Positions 19,962-31,921 of a stretch of DNA of 64,000 nt are shown piece by piece (the first letter of the stretch is position 1; each line of letters begins with the position of its first letter). Made by a program: the position numbers and the translations under genes. The DNA lies in assembly GCA_030522415.1 (NCBI GenBank), contig CM060107.1:2229347-2293346 (forward strand). Reading direction: 5' to 3'. Below the pieces are notes generated by a model that worked only from the letters and a program-made list of their open reading frames with translations, had not been told where the DNA came from and did not search any database. This DNA is from Channallabes apus (lineage: Eukaryota > Chordata > Actinopteri > Siluriformes > Clariidae).

Positions 19962-20807
19962 ATGACGAGTACAACCATTGGAAAACGTTTTCCCTCGCCC
20001 GGACGTGGGCCAGAGGGCCTCCCTCTGGAGCCAGGCCTGGAGGTGGGGCCCGATGGCGAGCGCCTGGTGGTCGGGCCTGCACCCATGGGGCCCCGGCCGG
20101 GCACAGCCCGAAGAGGCAACGTGGGTCCCCCTTCCCATGGGCTCACCACCTGTAGGAAGGGCCAAAGAGGTCGGGTGCAGTGTGAGCTGGGCAGTGGCAG
20201 AGGACAGGGGCCTTGGCGCTCTGATCCTCGGCTGCAGAAGCTGGCTCTAGGGACGTGGAATGTCACCTCTCTGGCGGGGAAGGAGCCTGAGCTAGTGTGT
20301 GAGGTTGAGAAGTTCCGGTTAGATATAGTTGGACTCACCTCGACGCATAGCTTGGACTCTGGAACCAGTCTCCTTGAGAGGGGCTGGACTCTCTTCTACT
20401 CTGGAGTTGCCACCGGTGAGAGGCGACGAGCAGGTGTGGGAAAACTTATTGCCCCCCGGCTCGGGGCCTGTACATTGGGGTTCACCGCAGTGGACGAGAG
20501 GGTGGCCTCCCTCCGCCTTCGGGTGGGGGGACGGATCCTTACTGTTGTTTGCGCTTATGCGCCGAACAGCAGATTGGAGTACCCACCCTTTTTGGGGTCT
20601 CTGGAGGGGGCGCTAGAGAGCGTCCCTCCTGGGGACTCCATCGTTCTGTTGGGAGACTTCAATGCTCATGTGGGCAATGACAGTGAGACCTGGAAGGGCG
20701 TGATCGGGATGAACGGCCCCCCCCGATCTGAACCAGAGCGGTGTTTTGTTATTGGACTTCTGTGCTCGTCACGGATTGTCCATAACGAACACCATGTTCA
20801 GGCATAA
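19962..20807 (+). pseudogene. RTE LINE ORF, endonuclease part
   Basis: The first frame holds the apurinic-like endonuclease: [11 protein letters not shown] (the N of block 1), then the [10 protein letters not shown] block and [13 protein letters not shown] (the D-x-N metal/phosphate block). The frame changes around 20740-20760, and the endonuclease end continues at 20746-21408 with [28 protein letters not shown] and STDHHLVVSW, the D-H catalytic end. This enzyme nicks the target for target-primed reverse transcription. The start codon is uncertain because the region upstream of 20240 is low in recognisable content. Confidence 0.75.
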
Positions 20808-22732
20808 GGGTGTCCATATGTGCACCTGGCACCAGGACACCCTAGGCCGCAGTTCGATGATCGACTTTGTGGTCGTATCGTCGGACTTGCGGCCACATGT
20901 CTTGGACACTCAGGTGAAGAGAGGGGCGGAGCTGTCAACTGATCACCACCTGGTGGTGAGTTGGCTTCCTTGGTGGGGTAGGGTGCCGGTCAGGCCTGGT
21001 AGACCCAAACGTATTGTGAGGGTCTGCTGGGAACGTGTGGCAGAGTCCCCTGTCAGGACGAGCTTCAACTCCCACCTCCGGCAAAGCTTCAACCACGTCC
21101 TGGGGGAGGTGGGGGACATTGAGTCCGAATGGACTATGTTCCGCGCCTCCATTGTCGAGGCGGCCGACCGGAGCTGTGGCCGTAAGGTGGTCGGTGCCTG
21201 TCGCGGTGGCAACCCAAGAACCCGTTGGTGGACACCGGCGGTGAGAGATGCCATCAAGCTGAAGAAGGAGTCTTACCGGGCCTTTTTGGCTGGTGGCACT
21301 CCGGAGGCAGCTGATAGGTACCGGCAGGAGAAAGCGGAATGCGGCTTCGGTGGTTGCTGTGGCAAAAACCCGGGCGTGGGAGGAGTTTGGGGAGGCCATG
21401 GAGAATGACTTCCAGACGGCTTCGAAGAAATTCTGGTCCACCATCCGGCGTCTCAGGAGGGGAAAGCAGTGCACGGTCAACACAGTGTATAGTGGGGATG
21501 GTGCGCTGCTGACCTCGACTCGGGACGTTGTGGGTCGGTGGGGGGAGTACTTCGAAGACCTCCTTAATTCCACCAACATGTCTTCCGATGAGGAAGCAGG
21601 GTCTGGGGACATAGAGGTGGACTCTTCCATCTTTGGGGCCGAGGTCGCCGAGGTGATCAAAAAGATCCGTGGTGGTGGGGCCCCGGGGGTGGATGAGATC
21701 CGCCCAGAGTTCCTCAAGGCTCTGGATGTTGTAGGCCTGTCATGGTTGACAGGTCTCTGCAACATTGCATGGACATTGGGGACAGTGCCTCTGGACTGGC
21801 AAACTGGGGTGGTGGTCCCCCTCTTCAAGAAGGGGGACCGGAGAGTGTGTTCCATCTACATAGGGATCACACTCCTCAGCCTCCCCGGGAAAGTCTATTC
21901 AGGGGTCCTGGAAAGGAGGGTCCGTCGGATAGTCGAACCTCGGATTCAGGAGGAGCAGTGTGGTTTTCGTCAAGGTCGCGGAACAGTGGACCAGCTCTAC
22001 ACCCTTAGCAGGGTCCTGGAGGGGGCATGGGAGTTTGCCCAACCAGTCTACATGTGCTTTGTGGACTTGGAGAAGGCATTCGACCGTGTCCCTCGGGGAG
22101 TCCTGTGGGGGGTACTCCGGGAGTATGGGATATCGGATTCCCTGTTAAGGGCTGTCCGGTCCCTGTACGACCGGTGTCGGAGCTTGGTCCGCATTGCCGG
22201 TAGTAAGTCGGACCTGTTTCCGGTGAGAGTAGGACTCCGACAGGGCTGCCCTTTGTCACCGATCCTGTTCATAATTTTTATGGACAGGATTTCTAGGCGC
22301 AGCCAGGTCGTTGAGGGGGTACAGTTTGGTGGGCTCAGGATTGGGTCACTGCTTTTTGCAGATGACGTTGTTCTGCTGGCCTCATCATTCTGCAACCTAC
22401 AGCTCTCACTGGATCGGTTCGCAGCCGAGTGTGAAGCGGCTGGGATGAGAATCAGCACCTCCAAATCTGAGGCCATGGTCCTCAGCCGGAAAAGGGTGGA
22501 GTGCACTCTCAGGGTTGGGAGTGAGATCCTGCCCCAAGTGGAGGAGTTTAAGTATCTCGGGGTCTTGTTCACGAGTGAGGGTAAAATGGCGGGAGATCGA
22601 CAGGCGGATCGGGGCAGCGTCTGCAGTGATGCGGGCTCTGTATCGGTCCGTTGTGGTGAAGGAGCCGAGCCAAAAGGCAAAGCTCTCAATTTACCGGTCG
22701 ATCTACGTTCCTACCCTCACCTATGGTCATGA
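20746..22732 (+). pseudogene. RTE LINE ORF, linker and reverse-transcriptase part
   Basis: After a frame change near 21340 the frame 21293-22732 carries the RT. GGGAPGVDEIRPEFLKAL is domain 0/1, VVVPLFKKGDRRVC follows, then EEQCGFRQGRGTVDQLY, CFVDLEKAFDRVPRGVLW (block A aspartates), GLRQGCPLSPILFI (block B) and LLFADDVVLLASS (the F-A-D-D catalytic block C). A third frame change lies near 22590. No stop codon interrupts the RT, so the copy is fairly young despite the frame breaks. Confidence 0.8.
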
Positions 22733-23138
22733 GCTGTGGGTAGTGACCGAAAGAACAAGATCGCGAATACAAGCGGCCGAAGTGAGTTTCCTCCGCAGGG
22801 TGTCTGGGCTCTCCCTTAGAGATAAGGTGAGATGCTCAGTCATCCGGGAGGGGCTCAGAGTAGAGCCGCTGCTCCTCCGCATCGAGAGGAGCCAGATGAG
22901 GTGGCTTGGGCATCTATTTAGGATGCCCCCTCGACGCCTCCCTTGTGAGGTGTTCCGGACACGCCCCACCGGAAAGAGACCCCGGGGAAGACCCAGAACA
23001 CGCTGGAGGGACTATGTCTCTCGGCTGGCCTGGGAACGCCTTGGGATCCCCCCGGAAGAGCTGGAAGAAGTGCCCGGGGAGAGGGAAGCCTGGGCATCCC
23101 TGCTGAAGCTGCTGCCCCCGCGACCCGACCTCGGATAA
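22515..23138 (+). pseudogene. RTE LINE ORF, C-terminal domain
   Basis: The third frame covers DRRIGAASAVMRALYRSVVV, YVPTLTYGHELWV, SQMRWLGHLFRM and a basic stretch (GKRPRGRPRTRWRDYVSRL). This trp-rich, arginine-rich tail is characteristic of RTE-group elements. It ends in a stop at 23136-23138, followed by the short 3' UTR and the repeat tail. Confidence 0.8.
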
Positions 23139-23537
23139 GCGGAAGAAAAAGGATGGATCGATGGATGTATGTATGTATGGATGTATGCTTTTAACAATTG
23201 ACATTGTCTCAAAACAGCTTTACACAATCAAAAGAATTATTTAAGTTGTATGGAATGTGAATGTGTATGAATCAAAATGGTCAGATAGTCCCTGGTGAGC
23301 AAGCCGAGGGCGACAGTGGCAAGGAAAAACTCCCTGAGATGGTAATAGGAAGAAACCTTGAGAGGAACCAGACTCAACAGGGAACCCATCCTCATGTGGG
23401 TGAAACAGATAGCAGGAAATGATCTGCATTTATACAGTGTGTTAGGTGGCAGAAAGTTCAGCTATAATAGTTGATGTTAATTGATGTTAAAATGGAGACC
23501 AGGCAGTTACTGGAGACTCAGATAGACTTCATTTGAA

Positions 23538-26117
23538 GTGCTTATCATTAATGTTGCACTAAATGAAATACGTAATAAAGCCTTGCTATATTTTACCTTG
23601 GCCACCGTGTACAGACCCCCGGGGCCATATGGTGATTTTCTTAAAGAATTTGGATATCTGCTATCAGACCTATTGGTTAACTCTGACAAAGTATTGATAG
23701 TAGGAGACTTTAACATTCATGTAGATGATGCTAACGACGCTTTAGCACTCACATTTATGGATTTACTAAATTCCTTTGGGGTTAAGCAAAATATAATTGG
23801 AGCAACTCACCGCTTTAATCATACGCTAGATTTAATTATATCCCATGGTATAGATGTCTCTAATATAGAGATCATACCTCAAAGTGATGATATCACAGAT
23901 CATCACCTCCTGACATATACTCTACCCGTAGAACAGATTAGCTGTGTCTCCCCACGCTATCAATCTGTTAGAAATATGAATCCCACCACTAAAGACAGAT
24001 TCACAAGTAATCTGCCGGATCTGTCCCAATTTCTTATTAGACCCCTAAATGCAGATGATCTAGATGAAGTGACTAGCAGCATGGGCACTATTTTTACCAG
24101 TACATTAGACACTGTTGCTCCCATCAGATTAAAAAAAGTCAGAGATAAAACATTGGCACCGTGGTACAACAGTCATACTCGCGCCCTAAAGAGAGCAACC
24201 CGTAACCTCGAGCGAAAATGGAGGAAAACTAAATTAGAAGTTTTTCGAATTGCGTATAAAGACAGTATGTGCAGCTATAGACAGGCTCTAAAAACTGCTA
24301 GGACCGAGCATCTTAGCCAACTGATAGCAAGAAAACAAAACAATCCCAGGTTCTTATTTAGTACAGTGGCTCGCCTAACAAAACCTAAGATGCCCGCAGA
24401 GAGTATCCCATCACAGTTTAGAAGTGAAGACTTTATGGACTTCTTTAATGAAAAAATCAATAATATCAGGAAGAAAATAATGGAGGTTCAACCTCTAATA
24501 GTATCTCACGATCCAGTTCAGCCTATAGCTTCACATTTAGATTTTCACTGCTTTACAGGTATAGGACAGGAAGAGCTGTATAAACTCATCACCTCGGCTA
24601 AATCAACAACGTGCCTGTTAGACCCAATCCCAACCAGATTTTTAAAAGAAGTGATGCTTACGGTTGGAGAGCCACTCCTAAACATTATTAATTCTTCATT
24701 ACATCTAGGTCACGTCCCTAAACCTTTCAAGTTAGCAGTTATTAAGCCGCTTCTTAAAAAATCTAATTTGGACGCGAATGAAATAAAAAATTACAGACCG
24801 ATCTCAAACCTCCCGTTCATATCAAAAATACTAGAAAAAGTAGTATCAGCTCAAATTTGCACATTCTTGCAGGATAACAACATCCTTGAAGAATTTCAGT
24901 CAGGTTTCAGGCCCCATCATAGCACAGAAACTGCACTAGTTAAGATTACAAATGACTTGTTTTTAGCTTCAGACCAAGGCTGCATCTCATTGCTAGTCCT
25001 GCTCGATCTTAGTGCTGCATTCGACATTATAGATCATAATATTCTCATAGATCGCTTACAAAATTATATAGGTATTCAGGGACAGGCACTAAAATGGTTT
25101 AGATCTTACCTGTCTGATCGCTACCATTTTGTAGATCTAAATGGAGAACCGTCTGGTATAATGCCAGTGAAATATGGGGTCCCACAAGGGTCAGTTTTAG
25201 GACCTCTGTTGTTCTCAATATACATGCTTCCCTTGGGTAACATCATTAGAAGACATGGGATTAGTTTCCATTGTTATGCTGATGATACCCAATTATATAT
25301 CTCAACTAAACCAGACGAAATACCTAAGTTGTCTAGATTAACTGAGTGTGTCCAGGACATAAAAGATTGGATGACCAATAACTTTCTTTTATTAAATTCA
25401 GATAAGACAGAGATATTACTTATTGGCCCAAAAACCAGCACACAACAGCTTTCACAATTCAGCTTGCGCTTAGAAGGATGTACTGTTATTACCAGCTCAG
25501 CAGTAAAAGATCTGGGAGTAATATTAGACAGTAACTTGTCTTTTGAAAATCACATTACAAATATCACAAAAACAGCCTTTTTCCATCTTCGAAATATTGC
25601 TAAACTTAGGAACATCTTATCCGTATCTGATGCAGAAAAACTAGTTCATGCATTCATGACCTCCAGACTGGACTATTGTAATGCATTACTAGGTGGTTGT
25701 CCTGCATCCTCAATAAACAAGCTTCAGTTAATCCAAAATGCAGCTGCCAGGGTTCTCACTAGATCCAGAAAATATGATCATATAACCCCAATATTATCAT
25801 CCCTGCACTGGCTACCTGTTCAGTTTAGAATAAATTACAAAATAGTATTACTTACATACAAGGCCTTAAATGGTTTAGCTCCCACATACCTAACCAGTCT
25901 TCTGATGCGCTACAATCCACCACGCGCCTTAAGATCACAAAACTCCGGACTTCTGGTAGTTCCCAGAATTTCAAAATCTACAAAAGGGGGTAGGGCTTTT
26001 TCATATTTAGCTCCAAAGCTTTGGAATAGCCTTCCAGACAGTGTTCGGGGAGCAGACACGGTTTCTCAGTTCAAAAGTAGACTCAAGACGCATCTTTTTA
26101 AACTGGCATACACATAA
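23538..26117 (+). CDS. L2 LINE ORF2, truncated at the endonuclease, otherwise open (859 codons)
   Basis: The frame is uninterrupted from the 5' truncation point to a stop at 26115-26117. It begins inside the endonuclease ([36 protein letters not shown]), followed by the [83 protein letters not shown] (Y-A-D-D) and the downstream [10 protein letters not shown] and [18 protein letters not shown] blocks. The N-terminal third of the endonuclease is absent, so this copy cannot make a complete protein. The first methionine is just inside the truncated frame and is probably not a natural start. Confidence 0.85.
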   Translation: MLIINVALNEIRNKALLYFTLATVYRPPGPYGDFLKEFGYLLSDLLVNSDKVLIVGDFNIHVDDANDALALTFMDLLNSFGVKQNIIGATHRFNHTLDLIISHGIDVSNIEIIPQSDDITDHHLLTYTLPVEQISCVSPRYQSVRNMNPTTKDRFTSNLPDLSQFLIRPLNADDLDEVTSSMGTIFTSTLDTVAPIRLKKVRDKTLAPWYNSHTRALKRATRNLERKWRKTKLEVFRIAYKDSMCSYRQALKTARTEHLSQLIARKQNNPRFLFSTVARLTKPKMPAESIPSQFRSEDFMDFFNEKINNIRKKIMEVQPLIVSHDPVQPIASHLDFHCFTGIGQEELYKLITSAKSTTCLLDPIPTRFLKEVMLTVGEPLLNIINSSLHLGHVPKPFKLAVIKPLLKKSNLDANEIKNYRPISNLPFISKILEKVVSAQICTFLQDNNILEEFQSGFRPHHSTETALVKITNDLFLASDQGCISLLVLLDLSAAFDIIDHNILIDRLQNYIGIQGQALKWFRSYLSDRYHFVDLNGEPSGIMPVKYGVPQGSVLGPLLFSIYMLPLGNIIRRHGISFHCYADDTQLYISTKPDEIPKLSRLTECVQDIKDWMTNNFLLLNSDKTEILLIGPKTSTQQLSQFSLRLEGCTVITSSAVKDLGVILDSNLSFENHITNITKTAFFHLRNIAKLRNILSVSDAEKLVHAFMTSRLDYCNALLGGCPASSINKLQLIQNAAARVLTRSRKYDHITPILSSLHWLPVQFRINYKIVLLTYKALNGLAPTYLTSLLMRYNPPRALRSQNSGLLVVPRISKSTKGGRAFSYLAPKLWNSLPDSVRGADTVSQFKSRLKTHLFKLAYT

Positions 26118-26732
26118 CTCATCCCAGTACTCATACTCCAGTACACCTATACCGAATGGCAACTACGCTAATTCTCCCCATCTGTTCTGTATTTCTCTAT
26201 CCATCCCGAGGCATCGGGAGATTTTGCCAGCTTCAGTAGACAAAGGCCGACCCTGCGAGGTTCCTGAGGCATCCAGAGAAGGACCAGCTCCAGCTGGATT
26301 CAGCTTTATGATGGTTGGAGCTACACATGCTGCTCCTGTGCTTCCAGTGATCCAGACCTCATCTGCCCTCTGCACCTACTGACTCGTCCCTATGCTGAAC
26401 TGGTCTTCATGACAAATTTAAATAATTTCTGTCATATTGAATTTTCACCTGCACAACACACAAAATGTTATATCATTTCTATCTGTTATCGCCCAAATGA
26501 GGATGGGTTCCCTGTTGAGTCTGGTTCCTCTCAAGGTTTCTTCCTAATGCCATCTCAGGGAGTTTTTCCTTGCCACCGTCGCCGTCACCCTTGGCTTGCT
26601 CATCAGAGAAATTTCATTCATTCGTCTCATTATTATCTGCACATTTTTCTCACACATCCACACTTCCAACGATTTTCTTTTCTATAATTATTATTATAAT
26701 TTTTTTTATTTATTTATTATTTTATATATAAT

Positions 26733-26739
<7 letters not shown>

Positions 26740-26812
<73 letters not shown>
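26740..26812. repeat. (CT)n-(AT)n compound microsatellite
   Basis: CT dinucleotides, then a long AT run, inside the 3' UTR of the plus-strand L2 copy. Confidence 0.85.
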
Positions 26813-26816
<4 letters not shown>

Positions 26817-27558
26817 TTTTTTTTTTTGTTAAATTTCTTTAATTTTTGTGAAGCTGCTTTGAGACAATGACCATTGTTAAAAGCGCTATATAAATAAAAT
26901 TGAATTGAATTGAATTGAACTTGTAGAAAGTTCCAGTCCTGAACTATCGAATTGTCAAGTCCTCAGAGAAACAGCTGCTAACACCAGTCGAGGCCAGAAC
27001 CATCTTCTAAGTAGAGAGAATCATACCCAGACACCAGACGCATCCCAAAGACACACACGGGGCATCCATGCGACGAGACATCCAACCAGAAGCGGGGCAC
27101 CAGGATGGGTCAGACAGGTCCGGAGGGCAGAGGGAGTCTGGATCACTGGCAGCTCAGGGATGACATGTGTAGCTCGACAGAGAGAGATAGAGAAAGAGTG
27201 AAAGGGGGAGACAGGGGGAGAGAGGAAAGAGAACGAGGGGGAGAAAGAGAAGAAGAGGAGAGATGGCAGTTAGGTATGGTCACAGTCACATAATGTATAA
27301 TGTGAATGTATATTTACTGTAGAGTGCAAGGAGGGACTCCGGCAGGACTAACTATGACAGCACAACTAACAGGGAGAGCCAGAAGGAAACACAAACATGA
27401 GGGCTCCCTGAGATGTAAAGCAAACAATCACCTCACCGTCAACAAACCTGAGTGATCAAATGAGAGTGAGGAAGACAGCATCTAAACATACCAGTTCACC
27501 ATAATACTCTATATCCATGAGTCCCCCAGATCTGCTCCTTTACCTATTGCAAATCTAT

Positions 27559-28326
27559 TTATAAAAATGCTTGGCTAAATAAATAGTTTTTTAGCCTAGA
27601 CTTAAACACTGAGACTGTGTTTGAGTCCCAAACACTATTTGGAAGACTATTCCATAATTTTGGGGCTTTGTACGAAAAAGCTCTGCCCCCAGCTGTAGTT
27701 TTCATAATACGCGGTACTGACAAGCAGCCTGCATCCTTTGATCGAAGTAAGCGTGGCGGATCGTAAGACACTAGCAGTTCGCTCAGATACTGCGGCGCGA
27801 GACCATTTAATGCTTTATATGTCCAGAGTAGTATTTTAAAATCAATGCGAAATTTCACAGGGAGCCAATGCAGTGAAGATAGGATAGGGGTGATGTGCTC
27901 ATATCTTCTGGTTCTAGTGAGCACTCTCGCTGCTGCATTCTGGACTAGCTGAAGCTTGTTTATGCACCTAACAGAACAACCATACAGTAAGGCATTATAA
28001 TTGTCCAACCTAGAGGTGATAAAAGCATGAACTAGTTTTTCTGCATCGTTTAGCGACAATATATTTCTTATCTTGGCAATATTTCTGAGGTGAAAGTATG
28101 CTATCCTGGTGATATTATCTACATGAGCTTCAAATGAAAGGCTGGAATCTATAATCACGCTGAGGTATTTTACTGTTGCACTTGATGGAACAGAAAGGCC
28201 ATCTAAAGTTACGGTGTGATCTAAGATTTTACTCCTAGCTGTGTGCGGTCCTATGACTAGAACTTCTGTCTTATCCGGATTAAGCAGAAGGAAGTTAATT
28301 AGCATCCAATTTCTTATGTCATGCAC
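27559..28326 (-). pseudogene. L2 LINE ORF2 C-terminal part (subfamily A)
   Basis: A 255-codon frame nearly identical to the C-terminus of the full-length ORF2 at 41374-44346. It covers [20 protein letters not shown], the LDNYNALLYG region, [18 protein letters not shown] and the end QAFL. Upstream the frame is broken by the solo LTR at 28362-28750; LINE sequence with the Y-A-D-D region resumes beyond it to 28967. Confidence 0.85.
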
Positions 28327-28361
28327 ACATTGCTCAACTTTAGTAAGCTGGTTTTTCTCAT

Positions 28362-28750
28362 TGTCATGATTCTGAGTCAGGAGGCGGACGCAGATGCAGG
28401 CTTGGAACTCAAAACTTGTTTTATTGATAATTAAACTTAAAACGGACTCAAAAAGGGCATGAAAACCAAAAACAAACCGAACTTCTGAAACTTAACCAAA
28501 AACTCAACATAAATCATTTCTTCAATAGAACACGGGGGGGAAACACATTAGTACACAACGGTGGACGGACAAAAGACTCTGGGGTCGGCTGGTATAAATA
28601 GGGAGACACAAAAGGAGGCACAGGTGATTTTCATTACTTAATAATGTGAGACATACACACGCAGACACACTAGGGGGAGACAAAGTGACGGCTCAGTAGT
28701 CCGGGGAACTGGATCTTACCCTCCGAGGCTGTGGTGGCCCAGATGTTACA
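28362..28750. mobile_element. Solo LTR with perfect CTCAT target duplication
   Basis: The 389-bp unit starts TGTCATGATT and ends GATGTTACA. It is bracketed by CTCAT (28357-28361 and 28751-28755), and removing it restores the L2 sequence 'ttttctcatcaggttttg' found uninterrupted at 42173-42190. TG-CA type ends plus a 5-bp duplication mean a gypsy-like LTR. On the minus strand a TATA-like 'ctatttatacc' suggests minus orientation. A diverged relative is at 5073-5607. Confidence 0.9.
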
Positions 28751-28967
28751 CTCATCAGGTTTTGCTGAGACATATAACTGTCGTCAGCATAACAATGAAA
28801 ACTAATATCATGCTTACGGATTATATAAGGAGATTAAGAGGAAGCATGTAAAAGGAAAAAAGCAGTGGGCCTAAAACTGAACCCTGCGGAACGCCAAAAC
28901 TGCACTAGAGAACATGCAGAATAATCACCATTTAAGTCTACATACTGATAACGATCGGTCAAATAGT

Positions 28968-30426
28968 AGTTATTTGTACCGCTGTGGTACTTTTTCCTGT
29001 AGTTGGCGCGCTGACTGACTGAGAGCTACCTGGTTAGCTTACATGCAATTACTGGTGATACATTTGCATACTTGCCAAAGTGGGAATGGTGTAAAATATT
29101 GTTATAACTCGGGAGAAACGCAGGAGAAATTTGACCGCAGAGTAAATTACTAGCTAGTGAAAAACGGGAGGGTTAGCAGGTCTGCATATTTGTGAGAGGG
29201 TCAGTGTTTTGTAACACACCAGCATTTTATAGTCTCAAGCAGTGAGATTAATAAAGTTCTAAAGTGGTTGCTAATGCAAGCAAACTAACTAAATGCCTCT
29301 GTCATGCTAGCACTACAGTTAACAGTTTAGCGTTCATTCATCACTTCACCATCTTCGTAACCCTGCAAACATTCTACAGAGAAAGCTAAAAAGCTCAGAC
29401 ATCTTAGCCGTTTCTTTCATACACAGGTGGGGTGGCTAGCAGCTATTCTCAGCTAAATTTTCATCCAGTACCTCAGACCAGCCGGAAAGTTTGTGTGTAA
29501 CCTTAACACGGTAACAGTAATAAATGTTACATATAGTAATAATTTTTCAGTCATATGTGAATTAGGTGAGTGAACATGTGTATACAGACCATGTATTTAA
29601 CGTCATTTCCCCTTAAATGTCCGAGGAGGATGAACCGTCATCAGCGGTGTGGGAGCTCAAGAGACACGAAGCTGAGTCACAGCCGCTGAATCCACCGGTG
29701 AACTTTGGGGGATGGGCCGAGCAAACTTCAACCCAGCAGCTGGGTTACACAAAAACTACCCAACTCTCTGTAAATAACCCAGAAAAATGACGCAACAGCG
29801 GCAACCCAGCGTTTGGGTAGAAAAAACAACCCAGCATTTTTTAGAGTGTATTAACCATTTATAATGGAGAGTTGTATTGAGGAGAGAGCAACTGCCTGCC
29901 ATAAACCACATCCAAAACTAGTTACAGGAGCAATATTAGCAAGCATGTTATGTAATCTTTAAAAAAAAAACATTACGGGTTGCATCTAAGTGTTTCTGGA
30001 TCAATAAAGCTAACAAACAAAGCTCCAAACAAAAAGCAAAATTCCAGTTCGCTATCTGATCAAGGGTACTGGATTGTACATCCTACAGTACACAGTGCAC
30101 TTGCTTTCCATTTAACTCTTCCATTTTCGGTTTCAATCCTGGAACTTGTCAATTAACTGAGCTGATATTCTACTGCAGAATAAGTGGAAAAATAAAGTAA
30201 CTTTCCCAAGTTTCTCAAGACTGTCCACCTTCATGGTTTATTATTCTCATGTTCTGGCTACATAGTACCAATAGGAATATAAAATTACTCTGCTGCTGGA
30301 TATAGCAACTGGATACAGCACAAAAAAAATTGTTTCATATAATGAGGTTGAAATGTTTGTTTGTCTGTAATTGTTATTTTATAATAATCTCTACTCTGAT
30401 TTTTTTTTTTTTTTTGTCATTTCAAG
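28968..30426. other. No gene seen; repeat end near 29725-29852
   Basis: Between the LINE and the first receptor exon there is no long ORF. 29725-29852 carries inverted 'aacccagc...gctgggtt' motifs and ends 'aacccagcattttttagagtg', which looks like the terminus of a non-autonomous DNA transposon; a partner terminus was not found. 29853-30426 holds nothing recognisable apart from the pyrimidine-rich acceptor tract before 30427. Confidence 0.45.
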
Positions 30427-30510
30427 TTGTCATCACAGTTATCTCTGTGCTGGTTGGAGTCACACTAGTTGGAGCTCTGCTGATGTGTGTATTCTTCTTC
30501 CAAAAGAAAA
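30427..30510 (+). CDS. Immune-receptor-like gene A, transmembrane exon
   Basis: This 84-nt exon has a T-rich acceptor ('tttgtcatttcaag') and a donor 'gtgaga'; both ends are phase 1. It encodes one hydrophobic helix (VITVISVLVGVTLVGALLMC) followed by FFFQKK, the membrane span and stop-transfer signal of a type I receptor. Together with four downstream exons it gives a cytoplasmic tail with at least four tyrosines, the layout of teleost immunoglobulin-superfamily receptors (CD300/CMRF35-like, pIgR-like, LITR or similar). No Ig exon is visible upstream in the window, so the family is inferred. A gene B of the same type lies at 54.8 kb. Exon spacing, phase and splice sites fit a real gene rather than chance. 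Confidence 0.6.
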
Positions 30511-30623
30511 GTGAGAGATCTCTATTACACAGTTGATACTTAGTTTTATGATTAATGCTTTATTATGAAATTGCAGGATTTTAGTCAACACTCATTTGTG
30601 CTGATTGTTTTTGCATTTTTTAG

Positions 30624-30683
30624 TTGCTAAAGACAGAAAGAAAGATCATGACTATGAGTCTGTAGAAGACGTTAAACCAGCTG
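30624..30683 (+). CDS. Gene A, cytoplasmic exon 2
   Basis: 60 nt, acceptor 'tgcattttttag', donor 'gtaagta', phase 1 at both ends. It encodes IAKDRKKDHDYESVEDVKPA when the split first codon is included: a basic juxtamembrane stretch and a YESV motif. With YEAI in the next exon it forms a YxxV-x10-YxxI spacing reminiscent of an ITAM, but with V instead of L/I at the first position. Confidence 0.6.
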
Positions 30684-30920
30684 GTAAGTAATATATATAT
30701 TATTTTATTATATACTTACAATTATGTTTAATAATCTGAGTCTGTATGCCCACTGCAGTTTAAATGAATACCCGTGTGCCAGGACTTTGGATACAAGTTT
30801 GGATAAATCTCTAGGAGGAAACTTTATTACCTTTTAAAAATAGTGTTGACTTACAGTATACAACAATACTTATCAAAATGAGGCAGAAAAATAAATTTCG
30901 TCCATGTAAATCATACAGTA

Positions 30921-31345
30921 CAGTCTTGTGCAAAAGTTTAGGCAGCACTTGATAAATAACAGATTTTGGTGCTTTTTTTAATTGAAAAGATGTTAACATA
31001 GTCTCTTTTCAAAATGAAAAAAAAAACACACAATATTTTCATCAAACGTTGAGCACAGTTACTTTTTAGGTCATAAAAGATAAAAAATAAATAAAAACAT
31101 TATTTGTGGCACTGTGCAAAAGTTTGGGCACGCTAAGAGTTCCAGAGTCTCAGATTCTTTCTACAAGGATTCAGACCTTAATCAGCTTGGTAGATCAGAT
31201 GCATGACAACAGCTGTCATTATTGCACAAAATATTGTGCAATTCTTCTATTACCAAGAGAGATGTCTTAACATCTTTTCAATTAAAAAAATCACCCAAAT
31301 CAGTTTTTTTTAATCAAGGGGTGCCTAAACTTTTGCATAAGACCA
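30921..31345. mobile_element. Tc1/mariner-like miniature element in gene A intron
   Basis: The ends CAGTCTTGTGCAAAAGTTTA and the inverse of it, TAAACTTTTGCATAAGACCA, form terminal inverted repeats, with TA on each side (30919-30920 and 31346-31347). The 425-bp body has no transposase ORF, so it is non-autonomous. It lies 58 bp before exon 3. Confidence 0.75.
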
Positions 31346-31403
31346 TATCTAATCATATGTGTATGAATTCATGATTAAAAATTATTTGTTTGCTTATTCA
31401 CAG

Positions 31404-31466
31404 CAAATGAAAATAATTATGAAGCCATTTACGTCCTGGCAGGAGACTCAGCTATAGTCAGCTTGG
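31404..31466 (+). CDS. Gene A, cytoplasmic exon 3
   Basis: 63 nt, acceptor 'gcttattcacag', donor 'gtaaaa', phase 1 at both ends. It encodes ANENNYEAIYVLAGDSAIVS with two tyrosines. YEAI and YVLA are the second half of the ITAM-like spacing described for exon 2. Confidence 0.6.
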
Positions 31467-31921
31467 GTAAAATCATATACAATCTTTACTGAGTATTACT
31501 GTATAATTAAATACTTTGTGAGTGTTGATTAGTGTGTAGAAATTTAAAGTTATAAATAAATATGTTGTATTTTGAATGTTGTAACATATACATACAGGTT
31601 GATTTACTTGAAAGAGGCCCCAAATATTCTGTAATAACTCTCACTAGGACAAAGCAATCTAACCGAAACAATGTACACTGTGCTCCTCAGTATATGGAGC
31701 TTTGAACACACTGGGATGCCCCTGAGTCTGACTGATAAGGTAGGCACCAGACAGCCATCACACTGTTTAATGCTGAACCCCTTCACTCAGTCATTCGACT
31801 TCTCATCACGTTGGTCATGTACAGCAATGATATGATAATATGAATATTAATTTTCTCACTTATTCATTTAAGTGATGTCAGAGTGAATTTAGGAAGAAAT
31901 ATATATTTTTTTCTGAAAAAT

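Larger units (their letters stand above)
19803..23185 (+). mobile_element. RTE-like LINE, near full length, three frame breaks
   Basis: A 3.4-kb non-LTR element sits inside the tail of a minus-strand L2. The L2 sequence 'tatagtgct' on the left resumes as 'tgcttttaac' on the right, leaving a (T)GCT duplication. The 5' end begins with two perfect hairpins (near 19819-19836 and 19877-19895). The 3' end is 'gataagcggaagaaaaagga' followed by a 'tggatg'-type repeat. Coding: endonuclease, RT and an RTE-type C-terminal domain in successive frames without internal stops but with three frame changes. Confidence 0.8.
23530..26919 (+). mobile_element. 5'-truncated L2 LINE (subfamily B), inserted into subfamily A copy
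   Basis: The insertion splits the minus-strand L2: left flank 'actcagatagactt' and right flank 'cttgtagaaagttcc' are contiguous in the full-length copy at 40730-40760, and 'ctt' is repeated on both sides. It carries the C-terminal part of the endonuclease, a complete RT region and a 3' UTR of about 800 bp ending in 'aaattgaattgaattgaatt'. Low-complexity CT and AT runs lie at 26740-26812. Confidence 0.85.
19759..28967 (-). mobile_element. 5'-truncated L2 LINE (subfamily A) split by three insertions
   Basis: One minus-strand L2 copy can be followed in four pieces that align in order with the full-length copy at 40355-45450: tail 19759-19802, 3' UTR 23186-23530, 3' UTR plus ORF2 end 26920-28361, and more ORF2 28751-28967. 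The interruptions are an RTE LINE, a plus-strand L2 of another subfamily and a solo LTR. Its 5' end is truncated at about 28967, where the match to the full-length copy stops (equivalent to about 42390). The insertion order cannot be set beyond each insertion being younger than this copy. Confidence 0.85.

Noticed and set aside
19883..20338. Minus-strand ORF of 151 codons over the RTE LINE 5' region
   Set aside because: Antisense shadow of the GC-rich LINE; proline/arginine-rich composition without domains.
20935..21855. Minus-strand ORF of 306 codons
   Set aside because: It is antisense to the RTE endonuclease/RT and open only because of the GC-rich codon pattern of the LINE.
22048..22689. 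Minus-strand ORF of 213 codons
   Set aside because: Antisense shadow of the RTE reverse transcriptase.
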